Positions 26,090 to 34,250 of a DNA stretch of 64,000 bases are shown piece after piece; position 1 is the stretch's first letter; the number at the start of each line of letters is the position of its first letter. A program made the translations under genes and the position numbers. Under the pieces are notes generated by a model. It was not told where the DNA came from. It was given only the letters and a program-made list of their open reading frames with translations, and did no database searches. This stretch comes from a virus, in the IMG/VR virus record IMGVR_UViG_3300025133_000036, positions 62,001 to 126,000 of that record; one strand, 5' to 3'.

Positions 26090-26485
26090 TACAGAGGAGT
26101 AATTAACTCTGTATGGGATTGGCCGAACAATGAGTGGATGAAGAAGCTCATAAGGCAATCTACCTTCAGATCTATAGTGGATCGGTATTCGGGCAAAATG
26201 CACAATATCTTACGACAGTATTGAGGGCTAATGTACTTCTAGAAAAACTTAAAGAACAGCGATTCTTTGACCTTGTTGTGGGTAAGGGTAATACCGAAAT
26301 CCCACCAAGCTGGCTGAATAATCCAAACTTAGAGGGATAAGGCTCCTAACAGAGGTTGTGCTCGCTCAAATGTAAGGTAACACTTATGAGGAGAATCGAC
26401 TTAACCGTCGGGGAAAGGGAACAAGGTAGAAAAATCTAAGCTAGAAGTTGTAGTGTAATCGCAAATCCTACATCCTACCAAATAA
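26090..26485 (+). ncRNA. Candidate structured non-coding RNA (unknown class)
   Basis: Between the selenoprotein and the gp32-like gene lie about 560 bases without a normal gene. From about 26090 to 26485 the sequence is clearly richer in G and C than its neighbours and full of short helices: ACAGAG/CTCTGT (26091-26112), GTGGG/CCCAC around a GGT/ACC hairpin (26277-26304), TAAG/CTTA (near 26371-26386), CGAC/GTCG (near 26397-26411). Bases 26110-26121 can also pair with 26462-26472 to close the whole element (10 pairs, one bulge, one mismatch). It is bracketed by candidate promoters. No tmRNA, RNase P, SRP or group I/II intron signatures were found. An alternative reading is a short coding frame (26113-26340) with an in-frame TGA at codon 7. 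Confidence 0.35.
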
Positions 26486-26493
26486 TTCAGATT

Positions 26494-26522
26494 TTGACAA
26501 TGTAACTGTATATATATTAATG
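26494..26522 (+). promoter_or_regulatory. Candidate promoter for gp32-like SSB gene
   Basis: A perfect TTGACA (26494-26499) is followed by TGTATATATATTAATG, the best example of the TTG-box/ATATATAT class in the window. The gp32-like ATG is 38 bases further on, with AATAGGAG before it. This is a sigma70-like layout, so it may be read by host polymerase early or mid infection. Confidence 0.55.
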
Positions 26523-26560
26523 TAAATAAACAATGACAAATAAAAATAGGAGTAAATGTT

Positions 26561-27316
26561 ATGGATATTACCGCCATTAAGGCTCGCCTTAATCAACTTC
26601 AACAAGTTAATACAAGAACCTCTTCACTGTGGAAACCTTCACCAGGAAAATCTCAAGTGCGTATAGTACCTTATAAGCACAATCCGGATTCGCCATTTAT
26701 TGAATTATATTTCCATTATGATATCGGTGAAAGATCATACTTGTCACCTGCATCATTTGGCCGTCCAGATCCAATTGAAGAATTTGCAGTTAAGTTGAAA
26801 ACATCTGGAAATAAAGACGATTACAAATTAGGAAGAAAAATCGAGGCTAAAATGCGTACTTTCGCACCTGTTATAGTCCGCGGTGAAGAATCCGAAGGTG
26901 TAAAGTTTTGGGGTTTTGGTAAAACAGTTTATCAAGAGCTTCTTTCTATCATTGCAGATCCAGATTATGGTGATATTACTGATCCAGTAAGTGGTCGCGA
27001 TATTGTAGTTGAGTTTAAAACTAAAGAAGAAACTGGTAAGTCATTTCCAATGACGGCTGTTCGTGCAAAACCAAATCAAACTCCGGTAACGGAAGATCCT
27101 GAGGTTATGAAGACAATCAAAGACACTCAAAAACAAATTACTGAGATTTACCAAGAGCAATCTTATGATGATTTAAAAGAAGTCCTAAGTGGATTTCTAA
27201 ATCAAGAATCAGAGCTCAGTGATAGTGACTTAAATACTGATGCAGTAAAGACTCCAGTTAAAGCTGGTAAAACTGAAGATGTATCGAGTGCTTTTGACGA
27301 TCTATTCAACAACTAG
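26561..27316 (+). CDS. Single-stranded DNA-binding protein (gp32-like)
   Basis: A 251-residue protein with the gp32 plan. The N-terminal basic segment is short (MDITAIKARLNQLQQVN), followed by the OB-fold core with SLWKPSPGKSQVRIVPYKHN, FIELYFHYDIG, and FWGFGKTVYQELLSIIADPDY, which is very typical of phage gp32 proteins. The acidic C-terminal tail SSAFDDLFNN is the partner-binding tail. The protein has no Cys at all, so the zinc site of T4 gp32 is absent. It coats ssDNA during replication and recombination and works with UvsX and the helicase encoded next. Confidence 0.9.
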   Translation: MDITAIKARLNQLQQVNTRTSSLWKPSPGKSQVRIVPYKHNPDSPFIELYFHYDIGERSYLSPASFGRPDPIEEFAVKLKTSGNKDDYKLGRKIEAKMRTFAPVIVRGEESEGVKFWGFGKTVYQELLSIIADPDYGDITDPVSGRDIVVEFKTKEETGKSFPMTAVRAKPNQTPVTEDPEVMKTIKDTQKQITEIYQEQSYDDLKEVLSGFLNQESELSDSDLNTDAVKTPVKAGKTEDVSSAFDDLFNN

Positions 27317-27330
27317 AAACAAATAAACGA

Positions 27331-27356
27331 TTCGGAGCCCTAATTAGGGCTCCGAA
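27331..27356 (+). promoter_or_regulatory. Perfect 26-bp palindrome between SSB and UvsX genes
   Basis: The half-site TTCGGAGCCCTAA is followed immediately by its exact reverse complement. The RNA would form a very stable hairpin with GGAGCCC stems. There is no T run after it, so it is not a standard intrinsic terminator; it could still act as an attenuator, an mRNA-stabilising or processing hairpin, or a protein-binding site. It starts 14 bases after the SSB stop and ends 17 bases before the uvsX start. Confidence 0.75.
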
Positions 27357-27373
27357 CTACAAAGGGGAATAAT

Positions 27374-28480
27374 ATGCCTAAAAAGAACAAAGATTCATTG
27401 GCGGTTGATTTAGCGGCTTCATTGAATAGTAAATTTAAAGGTCAAAAAGTTGCGTATTTCTTAGATGGAAAACACCAAACACCTACAGATGTAACAGACT
27501 TTATCTCAACCGGTTCATCAATGCTAGATTTAGCAATATCTAATCAAGCGGATGGTGGAATAGCCGTAGGAAGAATTACAGAAATTAACGGTTTATCTTC
27601 AACAGGTAAATCTTTATTAGGTGCACACATACTTGCTGAAACACAAAAGAACGATGGTGTTGCCGTTTATATTGATACTGAAACATCTGTAAGTCGACAA
27701 TTTTTAGAAGCCATTGGATGTGATATTCCAAATTTACTTTATCTTCATATTGAAACAGTAGAACAAATTTTTCAAGCAATAGAAGATATTATTTTAAAAG
27801 TTAGAGAGTCTGATAAAGACAAACAGGTTACAATTCTTGTAGATAGTTTAGCTGCAGCATCAACTGATGTCGAAATGGAATCAGATTACGGTAAAGACGG
27901 TTGGGCAACAACCAAAGCTCTTATTGTTTCAAAAGCTCTACGAAAACTTACACAGCTAATTGGACGACACAAAATTACTTTAGTTTTTACAAATCAATTA
28001 AGACAAAAATTAGGTGTTATGTTCGGTGATCCATATACTACAAGTGGTGGACTTGCTTTACCATTTCATTCGTCAACGCGTATCAGACTTAAAAATATGG
28101 GCCAGATAAAAGATAAAGAAAAAAATGTTATCGGTGTTAAATGTAGAGCTCAAATTATTAAAAATAGAATTGGACCTCCAATGAGAACTGCGGATTATGA
28201 CATGTATTTCGATCGTGGCATTGATGATGAAGGTGGATGGTTACAAGTTTTAAAAGGATTAGGCTACGCTAAAAGTAGTGGAGCATGGTGGACAATTGAC
28301 TATAAAGGTGAACTTAAAAAATTCATGTCTAAAGATTTTGTCGAAATGCTAAATGATGATTCTGAATTTAAACAATATCTTTACGAGCTAATATGCAGTG
28401 AATCTATCCTCGAATATCAAGAACAACGAGGAATAGATGACGTTGAATTCACAGATGAAGTGATCAACGAAGATGCGTAA
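27374..28480 (+). CDS. uvsX: UvsX-like recombinase (RecA family)
   Basis: A 368-residue RecA-family ATPase. Walker A is GLSSTGKS (residues 73-80), Walker B is VTILVDSLAAAS, and VFTNQLRQKLGVMFGDPYT followed by TSGGLALPFHSSTRIRL is the DNA-binding loop region seen in phage UvsX proteins. The length is close to T4 UvsX (391). It performs strand invasion for recombination-dependent replication, on ssDNA coated by the gp32-like protein encoded just upstream. GGGGAA precedes the ATG, and its end overlaps the exonuclease gene by 8 bases. Confidence 0.92.
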   Translation: MPKKNKDSLAVDLAASLNSKFKGQKVAYFLDGKHQTPTDVTDFISTGSSMLDLAISNQADGGIAVGRITEINGLSSTGKSLLGAHILAETQKNDGVAVYIDTETSVSRQFLEAIGCDIPNLLYLHIETVEQIFQAIEDIILKVRESDKDKQVTILVDSLAAASTDVEMESDYGKDGWATTKALIVSKALRKLTQLIGRHKITLVFTNQLRQKLGVMFGDPYTTSGGLALPFHSSTRIRLKNMGQIKDKEKNVIGVKCRAQIIKNRIGPPMRTADYDMYFDRGIDDEGGWLQVLKGLGYAKSSGAWWTIDYKGELKKFMSKDFVEMLNDDSEFKQYLYELICSESILEYQEQRGIDDVEFTDEVINEDA

Positions 28481-29486
28481 GCGATATGCCGACATTTTAA
28501 AACAAATCAATTCGACAGTTAACGTCACATCTACATTAGATGATCATGTTTTACTTGTTGATGGTTTGAATAACTTCATCCGGGCTTGGTCTGCTTCCCC
28601 TGCGACCAACTCGGATGGAGATCATATTGGTGGAATGCTTGGCTTCTTACAAAGTGTTGGATTAGCAATTCGGACTATCCGACCAACAAGAGTCATCATT
28701 GCTTTTGATGGTCCTGGTGGAAGTCAACGAAGACGTAAAATCTATCCAGGTTATAAAGATAAACGAAAACCGCCAAAACGTCCTCATAGATTTAGGGAAA
28801 TGGATAATGAAGATGATCAAGAAAGTCTAAGTAGACAGATAAAACGATTAGGCGAATACCTCCAAAATCTTCCACTAACTTCAGTAACAATACCAAATAT
28901 CGAAGCAGACGATACTATTGGCTACATAGCAAAGTCTCTTCTCAGTAATTCTAAGATAACTATAATGTCTTCGGATAAAGATTTTTTACAATTAGTCGAT
29001 GACAGAATAACCGTATGGTCTCCGACTAAAAAAATCTTATTTGATAGAGCAAAAACAGAATCTGAGTATGAAATGCTTTCAGAGAATTTAGTATATTATA
29101 GAATTATCGATGGAGACAAGTCTGATAATATTCCAGGTATAAAGGGTTACGGATTAAAAACAATACTAAAAAAAGTGCCATTTTTGAAAGATACGAAAAT
29201 AACTAATATTAGTGACTTTATTGTAAATTCCGGACTAACATTGCATAAAGAGCTATTAGAAAGAAATTATACACTAATGCAGTTACATGACGTAAATATA
29301 TCAGGAAATGCAAAATCAAACATAATGGAAATAGTCTCTGCACAGCCAAGCAGATTAGTGAAATATAAGTTGCATACAATGTTTTTAGAAGATAAAATTA
29401 ATCAATCAATTCGAAATCCGGATGTATGGCTTCAAGATACTTTTAACGCGTTAGACTTAGTGATCGCAAATGCCTCCAGTAATTGA
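28473..29486 (+). CDS. 5'-3' exonuclease / RNase H (FEN-like, T4 Rnh type)
   Basis: A 337-residue protein of the PIN/FEN nuclease superfamily. Acidic metal ligands are seen in LLVDGLNNFIRAW, VIIAFDGPGGSQRRRKIYPG, IEADDTIGYIA and MSSDKDFLQLVDD, followed by the helix-hairpin-helix region GDKSDNIPGIKGYG. This is the order found in T4 RNase H and bacterial 5'-nucleases. It removes RNA primers and flaps from lagging strands. It overlaps uvsX and the helicase gene by a few bases, giving a replication operon. Confidence 0.9.
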   Translation: MRKRYADILKQINSTVNVTSTLDDHVLLVDGLNNFIRAWSASPATNSDGDHIGGMLGFLQSVGLAIRTIRPTRVIIAFDGPGGSQRRRKIYPGYKDKRKPPKRPHRFREMDNEDDQESLSRQIKRLGEYLQNLPLTSVTIPNIEADDTIGYIAKSLLSNSKITIMSSDKDFLQLVDDRITVWSPTKKILFDRAKTESEYEMLSENLVYYRIIDGDKSDNIPGIKGYGLKTILKKVPFLKDTKITNISDFIVNSGLTLHKELLERNYTLMQLHDVNISGNAKSNIMEIVSAQPSRLVKYKLHTMFLEDKINQSIRNPDVWLQDTFNALDLVIANASSN

Positions 29487-30849
29487 TTCATTACAAAAAT
29501 TTGGAACAGGATTCCAAACAAAGGTTATAACGTGTATTCTTGTAGACGAAGAGTTTATACAAACAATTTATGATATGATTCAACCTGAACAACTTGATAC
29601 TGAAGCTAAGCAGTGGATTGTTCGAGAAATCAAATCATATTTTTATGAGTATAAACACGTCCCAACACTTGATAGTTTAAAAGTAAAATTAAATTCTGTT
29701 AAAAGTGAGATATTAAAAGAGGCAATAATAGACGAACTTCGTCAAGTTATGAAGTACGTTGAAGCAACCGATTTAGCATTTGTAAAGGATCAGACATTAG
29801 AATTTTGTAAAAATCAAGCACTTAAAGCCGCAATAATGCAATCAGTTGACCTGTTACATCAGCAACGATATGATGAAATAAAACGTGTAGTTGATAATGC
29901 ATTACGAGCTGGAACACGAAGAGATATAGGTTTAAATTATGTAAAAGATTTTGATACTATATTAGAAGATGTTTCAAGATTGACGGTAAGTACTGGCTGG
30001 GACGCTGTAGATGGTATTACAGATGGCGGTTTAGCAGGAGGTGAATTAGGAATCGTTGTTGCACCTTCTGGTGTTGGTAAAAGCTGGTTATTGCAAGCGC
30101 TAGGTGCGAATGCGTTAAGAGCCGGAAAAAATGTTATGCATTATACACTTGAATTAAATCAAGCGTATGTTGGTTTGAGATATGCGGCGATATTTTCTAA
30201 GCTTGAAACTTCACAAATTAAAGAGCAAAAAGATAAAGTCAAAAAAATGATTACAGATCAAGTTAAAGGTGAATTGCTCATTAAATATTGGCCTTCAAAA
30301 TCCGCAACTGTACAGACCGTGTTTACACATCTAAAGACCGCGGAATTATTAGGCCATTCTCCAGATATAATACTATTAGATTATGCGGATTTACTAAATG
30401 ATACTTCAGGTCAAGGGGAAATCCGTCATCAGCTTGGAACAATTTATGAAGATTTACGAGGTTTAAGTGGAGAATTTAATGTTCCAATTTGGACCGCATC
30501 GCAATCAAATCGTTCAAGTATTGATTCAGAAACAATTGGAGCTGAAAAAATCGCAGAATCTTATAATAAAATAATGACCGCGGATTTCGTAATGAGTTTA
30601 TCTCGAAAAGTTGAAGATAAAATCGCAAATACCGGTAGAGTACATATAATTAAGAATAGATTCGGTCCCGATGGTTTAACATTTCCAACAACAATGAATA
30701 CCTCTAATGGCCAAATAGACGTTTATGAAGCCGGCAGCGGTAGCGGTGTTCAAGTGCAAAATAAAATGAAAAATGGGAATGAATATGTTAGGAAATTACT
30801 TAAAAAACGTTATGATGAATTTGAAACTGTTATTAATGAACCCGATTAA
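29470..30849 (+). CDS. Replicative DNA helicase (DnaB/gp41-like)
   Basis: A 459-residue protein similar in length to T4 gp41 (475). The C-terminal RecA-like motor has Walker A APSGVGKS (residues 198-205), TLELNQAYVGLRYAA (the H1a region), Walker B IILLDYADLL (about 298-307), and WTASQSNR (H3). The N-terminal helical domain (1-160) is the primase-binding part in this family. It unwinds the fork 5' to 3'. The start overlaps the exonuclease by 17 bases. Confidence 0.92.
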   Translation: MPPVIDSLQKFGTGFQTKVITCILVDEEFIQTIYDMIQPEQLDTEAKQWIVREIKSYFYEYKHVPTLDSLKVKLNSVKSEILKEAIIDELRQVMKYVEATDLAFVKDQTLEFCKNQALKAAIMQSVDLLHQQRYDEIKRVVDNALRAGTRRDIGLNYVKDFDTILEDVSRLTVSTGWDAVDGITDGGLAGGELGIVVAPSGVGKSWLLQALGANALRAGKNVMHYTLELNQAYVGLRYAAIFSKLETSQIKEQKDKVKKMITDQVKGELLIKYWPSKSATVQTVFTHLKTAELLGHSPDIILLDYADLLNDTSGQGEIRHQLGTIYEDLRGLSGEFNVPIWTASQSNRSSIDSETIGAEKIAESYNKIMTADFVMSLSRKVEDKIANTGRVHIIKNRFGPDGLTFPTTMNTSNGQIDVYEAGSGSGVQVQNKMKNGNEYVRKLLKKRYDEFETVINEPD

Positions 30850-30867
30850 AAGTTAAGGAGAGTTATT

Positions 30868-32841
30868 ATGAATGAAAAATTTACGTTGTCACTTGGGTTT
30901 ATAGATAAGTACAAAAGAAAAAAACCACCATTCGGATTTAATGGATTAGGAGAGTTAGTTTATATGCGGACCTATTCTCGCATAAAAGATGACGGTAAAA
31001 ATGAAATGTGGTGGGAAACTATTCAACGAGTTGTAGAAGGCACATATTCTATGCAAAAAAGTTGGATTGACCAACATCAACTTGGTTGGAATCCTTGGCA
31101 AGCACAAGCGTCTGCTCAAGAAATGTATGACAGAATGTTTAACATGAAGTTTTTACCTCCTGGTCGGGGGTTATGGGCGATGGGAACCGCGATAACAGAA
31201 GAAAAGAATCTTTACGCAGCGCTTAATAATTGTGCATTTGTATCTACAAAAACACTAAAAGAAGATCACGCAAAACCGTTTTGTTTTTTGATGGATGCGT
31301 CAATGTTAGGTGTAGGGGTCGGTTTTGATACAAAAGGTGCCGGCGAGATAATGATAAAAGGTATCGCGACTAACAGAGATGTACAACAGTATGAAATACC
31401 AGATACTCGTGAGGGGTGGGTAGATTCTGTTAGAATTCTATTAGAAAGTTATTTCCATGGAACTGCTCCAATTGAATTTGATTATACAAAAATAAGACCT
31501 GCAGGAATTCCAATTAAAGGTTTTGGAGGACAGTCAAGTGGACCGGATCCGTTAAAAGAAGTTCATGAAAAAATCCGGATAACTTTAGAAACCAATACTG
31601 GAGATCCAATTACAATAACTACAATCGTCAACATAATGAACCTTATTGGCAAGTGTGTAGTAGCAGGAAACGTAAGAAGAACTGCTGAGATCGTGTTTGG
31701 AGATCCAGATTCTGAAGAATATCTAGATCTTAAAAATTATAAAGTTAATCCTGAGAGAGAAGAATTTGGATGGACGTCAAATAATTCTATATTTGCAGAA
31801 CTTGGTATGGATTATACCGAATCAGCAAAAAGAATTATAGATAATGGTGAACCAGGATTCGCATGGTTAGAAAACATGAGAAAATATTCTCGCATGAAAA
31901 ATGGTGGAGACAATAAAGATCATCGTGCTATGGGTGGTAATCCTTGTTTAGAGCAAACATTAGAGTCTTATGAATTATGTTGTCTTGTTGAAACTTTTCC
32001 AAATAATCATGAGTCTTTGGATGATTATGCTAGAACATTAAAATACGCATATTTGTATGCAAAAACCGTCACTCTTGGTAAAACACAGTGGTCTGAAACA
32101 AATCGTGTAATGTTAAGAAATCGAAGAATAGGATGTTCAGTGAGTGGCGTTGCTCAATTTATCACCAATCACGGTTTAGGAGAATTAAAGACTTGGTTAA
32201 ATTCTGGATATGACGTTATACAAGAATGGGACAAAATGTATTCTGATTGGTTTGCAGTACCACGTTCAATCAAAACTACATCTGTTAAACCTAGCGGTAC
32301 AGTTTCACTCCTCGCGGGAGCAACACCTGGATTACATTACCCAGAAAGTCGATTCTATATACGAAGGATCCGATTAGGAATCAATTCAGAATTAATTATG
32401 CCACTAGAAAAAGCCGGATATAAAATAGAACCCGCATTCGGTTCAGAATCTACTACAGTTGTTGTTGAAGTTCCAGTCGATGCCGGTCAAGGTATCAGAA
32501 CAGTTAATGACTTATCTATTTGGGAACAATTCAGTTTAGCTGCATTTATGCAAAGACATTGGGCCGATAATCAGGTGAGCTGCACAGTCACATTTGATCC
32601 TAAAACAGAAGGCGTAGAATTACCTCAAGCATTAACTTACTTTCAATATCATTTAAAAGGAATCAGTTGTTTACCGAAACATGATTCTGGTGCTTATCGT
32701 CAAATGCCGTATGAAGAAATAGATAAAAAAACTTATAAAGGTATGCTTTTAAAATTAAAAAAATTAAGCTTTAGAAAAGTCAAAGGTAATGAGGCTATTG
32801 TTGAAAAATTTTGCGATGGAGATACGTGTGAACTTGAATAA
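30868..32841 (+). CDS. Ribonucleoside-triphosphate reductase, class II (adenosylcobalamin-dependent)
   Basis: A 657-residue monomeric RTPR-type enzyme that reduces ribonucleotides to deoxyribonucleotides. Seen residues match the family: redox Cys in NNCAFVS (C122), radical Cys and neighbouring Glu in GGNPCLEQ (C360, E362), the second redox Cys in YELCCLVE (C371), and a C-terminal shuttle Cys pair in KFCDGDTCELE. LPPGRGLWAMG near residue 96 is typical. Class II enzymes need coenzyme B12 but no oxygen and no small subunit, so one gene suffices. T4 itself uses class I and III enzymes. AAGGAGAG lies before the ATG. Confidence 0.92.
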   Translation: MNEKFTLSLGFIDKYKRKKPPFGFNGLGELVYMRTYSRIKDDGKNEMWWETIQRVVEGTYSMQKSWIDQHQLGWNPWQAQASAQEMYDRMFNMKFLPPGRGLWAMGTAITEEKNLYAALNNCAFVSTKTLKEDHAKPFCFLMDASMLGVGVGFDTKGAGEIMIKGIATNRDVQQYEIPDTREGWVDSVRILLESYFHGTAPIEFDYTKIRPAGIPIKGFGGQSSGPDPLKEVHEKIRITLETNTGDPITITTIVNIMNLIGKCVVAGNVRRTAEIVFGDPDSEEYLDLKNYKVNPEREEFGWTSNNSIFAELGMDYTESAKRIIDNGEPGFAWLENMRKYSRMKNGGDNKDHRAMGGNPCLEQTLESYELCCLVETFPNNHESLDDYARTLKYAYLYAKTVTLGKTQWSETNRVMLRNRRIGCSVSGVAQFITNHGLGELKTWLNSGYDVIQEWDKMYSDWFAVPRSIKTTSVKPSGTVSLLAGATPGLHYPESRFYIRRIRLGINSELIMPLEKAGYKIEPAFGSESTTVVVEVPVDAGQGIRTVNDLSIWEQFSLAAFMQRHWADNQVSCTVTFDPKTEGVELPQALTYFQYHLKGISCLPKHDSGAYRQMPYEEIDKKTYKGMLLKLKKLSFRKVKGNEAIVEKFCDGDTCELE

Positions 32842-32851
32842 AAATTCGATT

Positions 32852-32876
32852 TTGACGAAAATAAAATATATATAAA
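32852..32876 (+). promoter_or_regulatory. Candidate promoter ahead of TS-family gene
   Basis: TTGACG (32852-32857) is followed by ATATATATAAAAT with the same spacing as other members of the ATATATAT class. AAAGAGG and the ATG at 32890 follow. It would restart transcription for the nucleotide-metabolism genes after the ribonucleotide reductase. Confidence 0.45.
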
Positions 32877-32889
32877 ATAAAGAGGTTAT

Positions 32890-33759
32890 ATGCAAGGTTT
32901 TAAAAATCTTAATGAAATGTATTGGTATCTTTTAGCGGATCTTGATAGTGAAGGGCTAGAAGTTAGCAGTAGAGGTTCAAATCAAAAAGAAAAAATATAT
33001 GTTCAATGTGGATTTAATGATCCAACTGATTTACAAGTACTATATCCAAGTAGAAAATTTAATCAGGAATATGCAATGACTGAATGGTTGTGGTATTGTT
33101 CACTTGATTCAAACGTAAAAAACATAGGAAAATTGGCTCAACTATGGAAACGCATATCAGATGACAATAATCACGTTGAATCTAATTATGGTCCTTATTT
33201 CTTTAATCCCATTAATCAACCACATTTTCAAGGTAGTCAATGGGAATGGGTTAAAGAAGAACTAATTAATGATCCAGATAGTAGAAGAGCCTCGATTGTT
33301 ATTAATCAACCATATCATAAAGGAAAAAATCCATTAGACGTTCCATGTACACAATATGTTCAATTTTTCATTCGCCAAAATAAATTACACTTAGGCGTTT
33401 CAATGAGATCAAATGATATTGTTTATGGTTTAACCAATGATGCGTTTACATTCAGTTTATTTCAGCAGATGATGTATAATGAGTTAAAACTTAAAATGCC
33501 AGATTTAGAGCTTGGAACGTATAATCATTTTGCTGGATCGATGCATGTGTATGAAATGCATTATGAAATGGCAAGCAAAATCTTATCAGAATCCGAATAT
33601 ATCAATGAGAAAACTGATAGGAAATTTAAGCTTAAAGAAGATATCACATGGAATGTTATGATGAAAGATATAAATCCAAAATCAAAACTTATTGCGGATT
33701 CTCCTAAAGACGAAATTTTAGAGTATGTTAAAGAAAAAGAAAAGGAATTATTTGAATGA
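32890..33759 (+). CDS. Thymidylate synthase-family enzyme, probably dCMP-type (hydroxymethylase-like)
   Basis: A 289-residue protein of the ThyA fold. The catalytic Cys is C153 in DVPCTQYVQFFIR; the dNMP-phosphate Arg and Ser are in MRSNDIVYG (R173, S174). E. coli ThyA has N177 eleven residues after R166, and this Asn selects dUMP; here the matching residue is Asp184 (in GLTND). In T4 dCMP hydroxymethylase that position is also Asp and selects dCMP. I therefore infer cytidylate chemistry, though plain thymidylate synthase remains possible as the alignment is by eye. It overlaps the dNMP kinase-like gene by four bases. Confidence 0.75.
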   Translation: MQGFKNLNEMYWYLLADLDSEGLEVSSRGSNQKEKIYVQCGFNDPTDLQVLYPSRKFNQEYAMTEWLWYCSLDSNVKNIGKLAQLWKRISDDNNHVESNYGPYFFNPINQPHFQGSQWEWVKEELINDPDSRRASIVINQPYHKGKNPLDVPCTQYVQFFIRQNKLHLGVSMRSNDIVYGLTNDAFTFSLFQQMMYNELKLKMPDLELGTYNHFAGSMHVYEMHYEMASKILSESEYINEKTDRKFKLKEDITWNVMMKDINPKSKLIADSPKDEILEYVKEKEKELFE

Positions 33760-34250
33760 TAGTATTTGTTGAAGGTTTATCAAAATCCGGAAAAACTCTT
33801 TTAATAAATAAATATTGTAAAAAATATCCTGATGCTGTAAGGTTCAAGGGAGCCGGACAAATTGTCATAGGATATGGCAATCGTTGGGATGAATACAATT
33901 ATTGGATGCATAATATTGTTGAGCGAATGGACGAATTAAATGATTACAAAAAAGTAATACTTTGGGACAGAGGACTTACTGAATCTGTATATGGTAATTC
34001 TCAAGTTGAGCGTTATGCAAAATGCCACATACATAAAATGGCCGCTTTTATTGATATTCCATTTAAAATTCTTGCAGAAAGGGGAACAAAGGAAGGTGTC
34101 GAAACAGAACGTCACTTTCAAAAATATGAAAAAACGCTTTCAAAATTTGACACCGTACATCTTTTTTCAGATCAGCCAACTCATCATATAACGAACCGTA
34201 TGATTGAAACTTTACATGAGGAAATAAAATGCAGATTAGCGATTATTTAG
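33756..34250 (+). CDS. Deoxynucleotide kinase-like P-loop protein
   Basis: A 164-residue P-loop kinase. Walker A is EGLSKSGKT (residues 6-14). The DR motif VILWDRGLTESVYG resembles the DRxxxS region of thymidylate and deoxynucleoside kinases, and FKILAERGTKEG could be the lid. The ATGA overlap with the thymidylate-synthase-fold gene suggests that it phosphorylates the product of that enzyme (dNMP to dNDP), as T4 gp1 does for modified dCMP. The specific substrate is an inference. Confidence 0.7.
   Translation: MIVFVEGLSKSGKTLLINKYCKKYPDAVRFKGAGQIVIGYGNRWDEYNYWMHNIVERMDELNDYKKVILWDRGLTESVYGNSQVERYAKCHIHKMAAFIDIPFKILAERGTKEGVETERHFQKYEKTLSKFDTVHLFSDQPTHHITNRMIETLHEEIKCRLAII

Noticed and set aside
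26090-26485. tmRNA, RNase P RNA, SRP RNA or group I/II intron
   Set aside because: No tRNA-like ends or tag frame, no GAGGAAAGTCC core, no SRP tip and no intron core or domain V were found.
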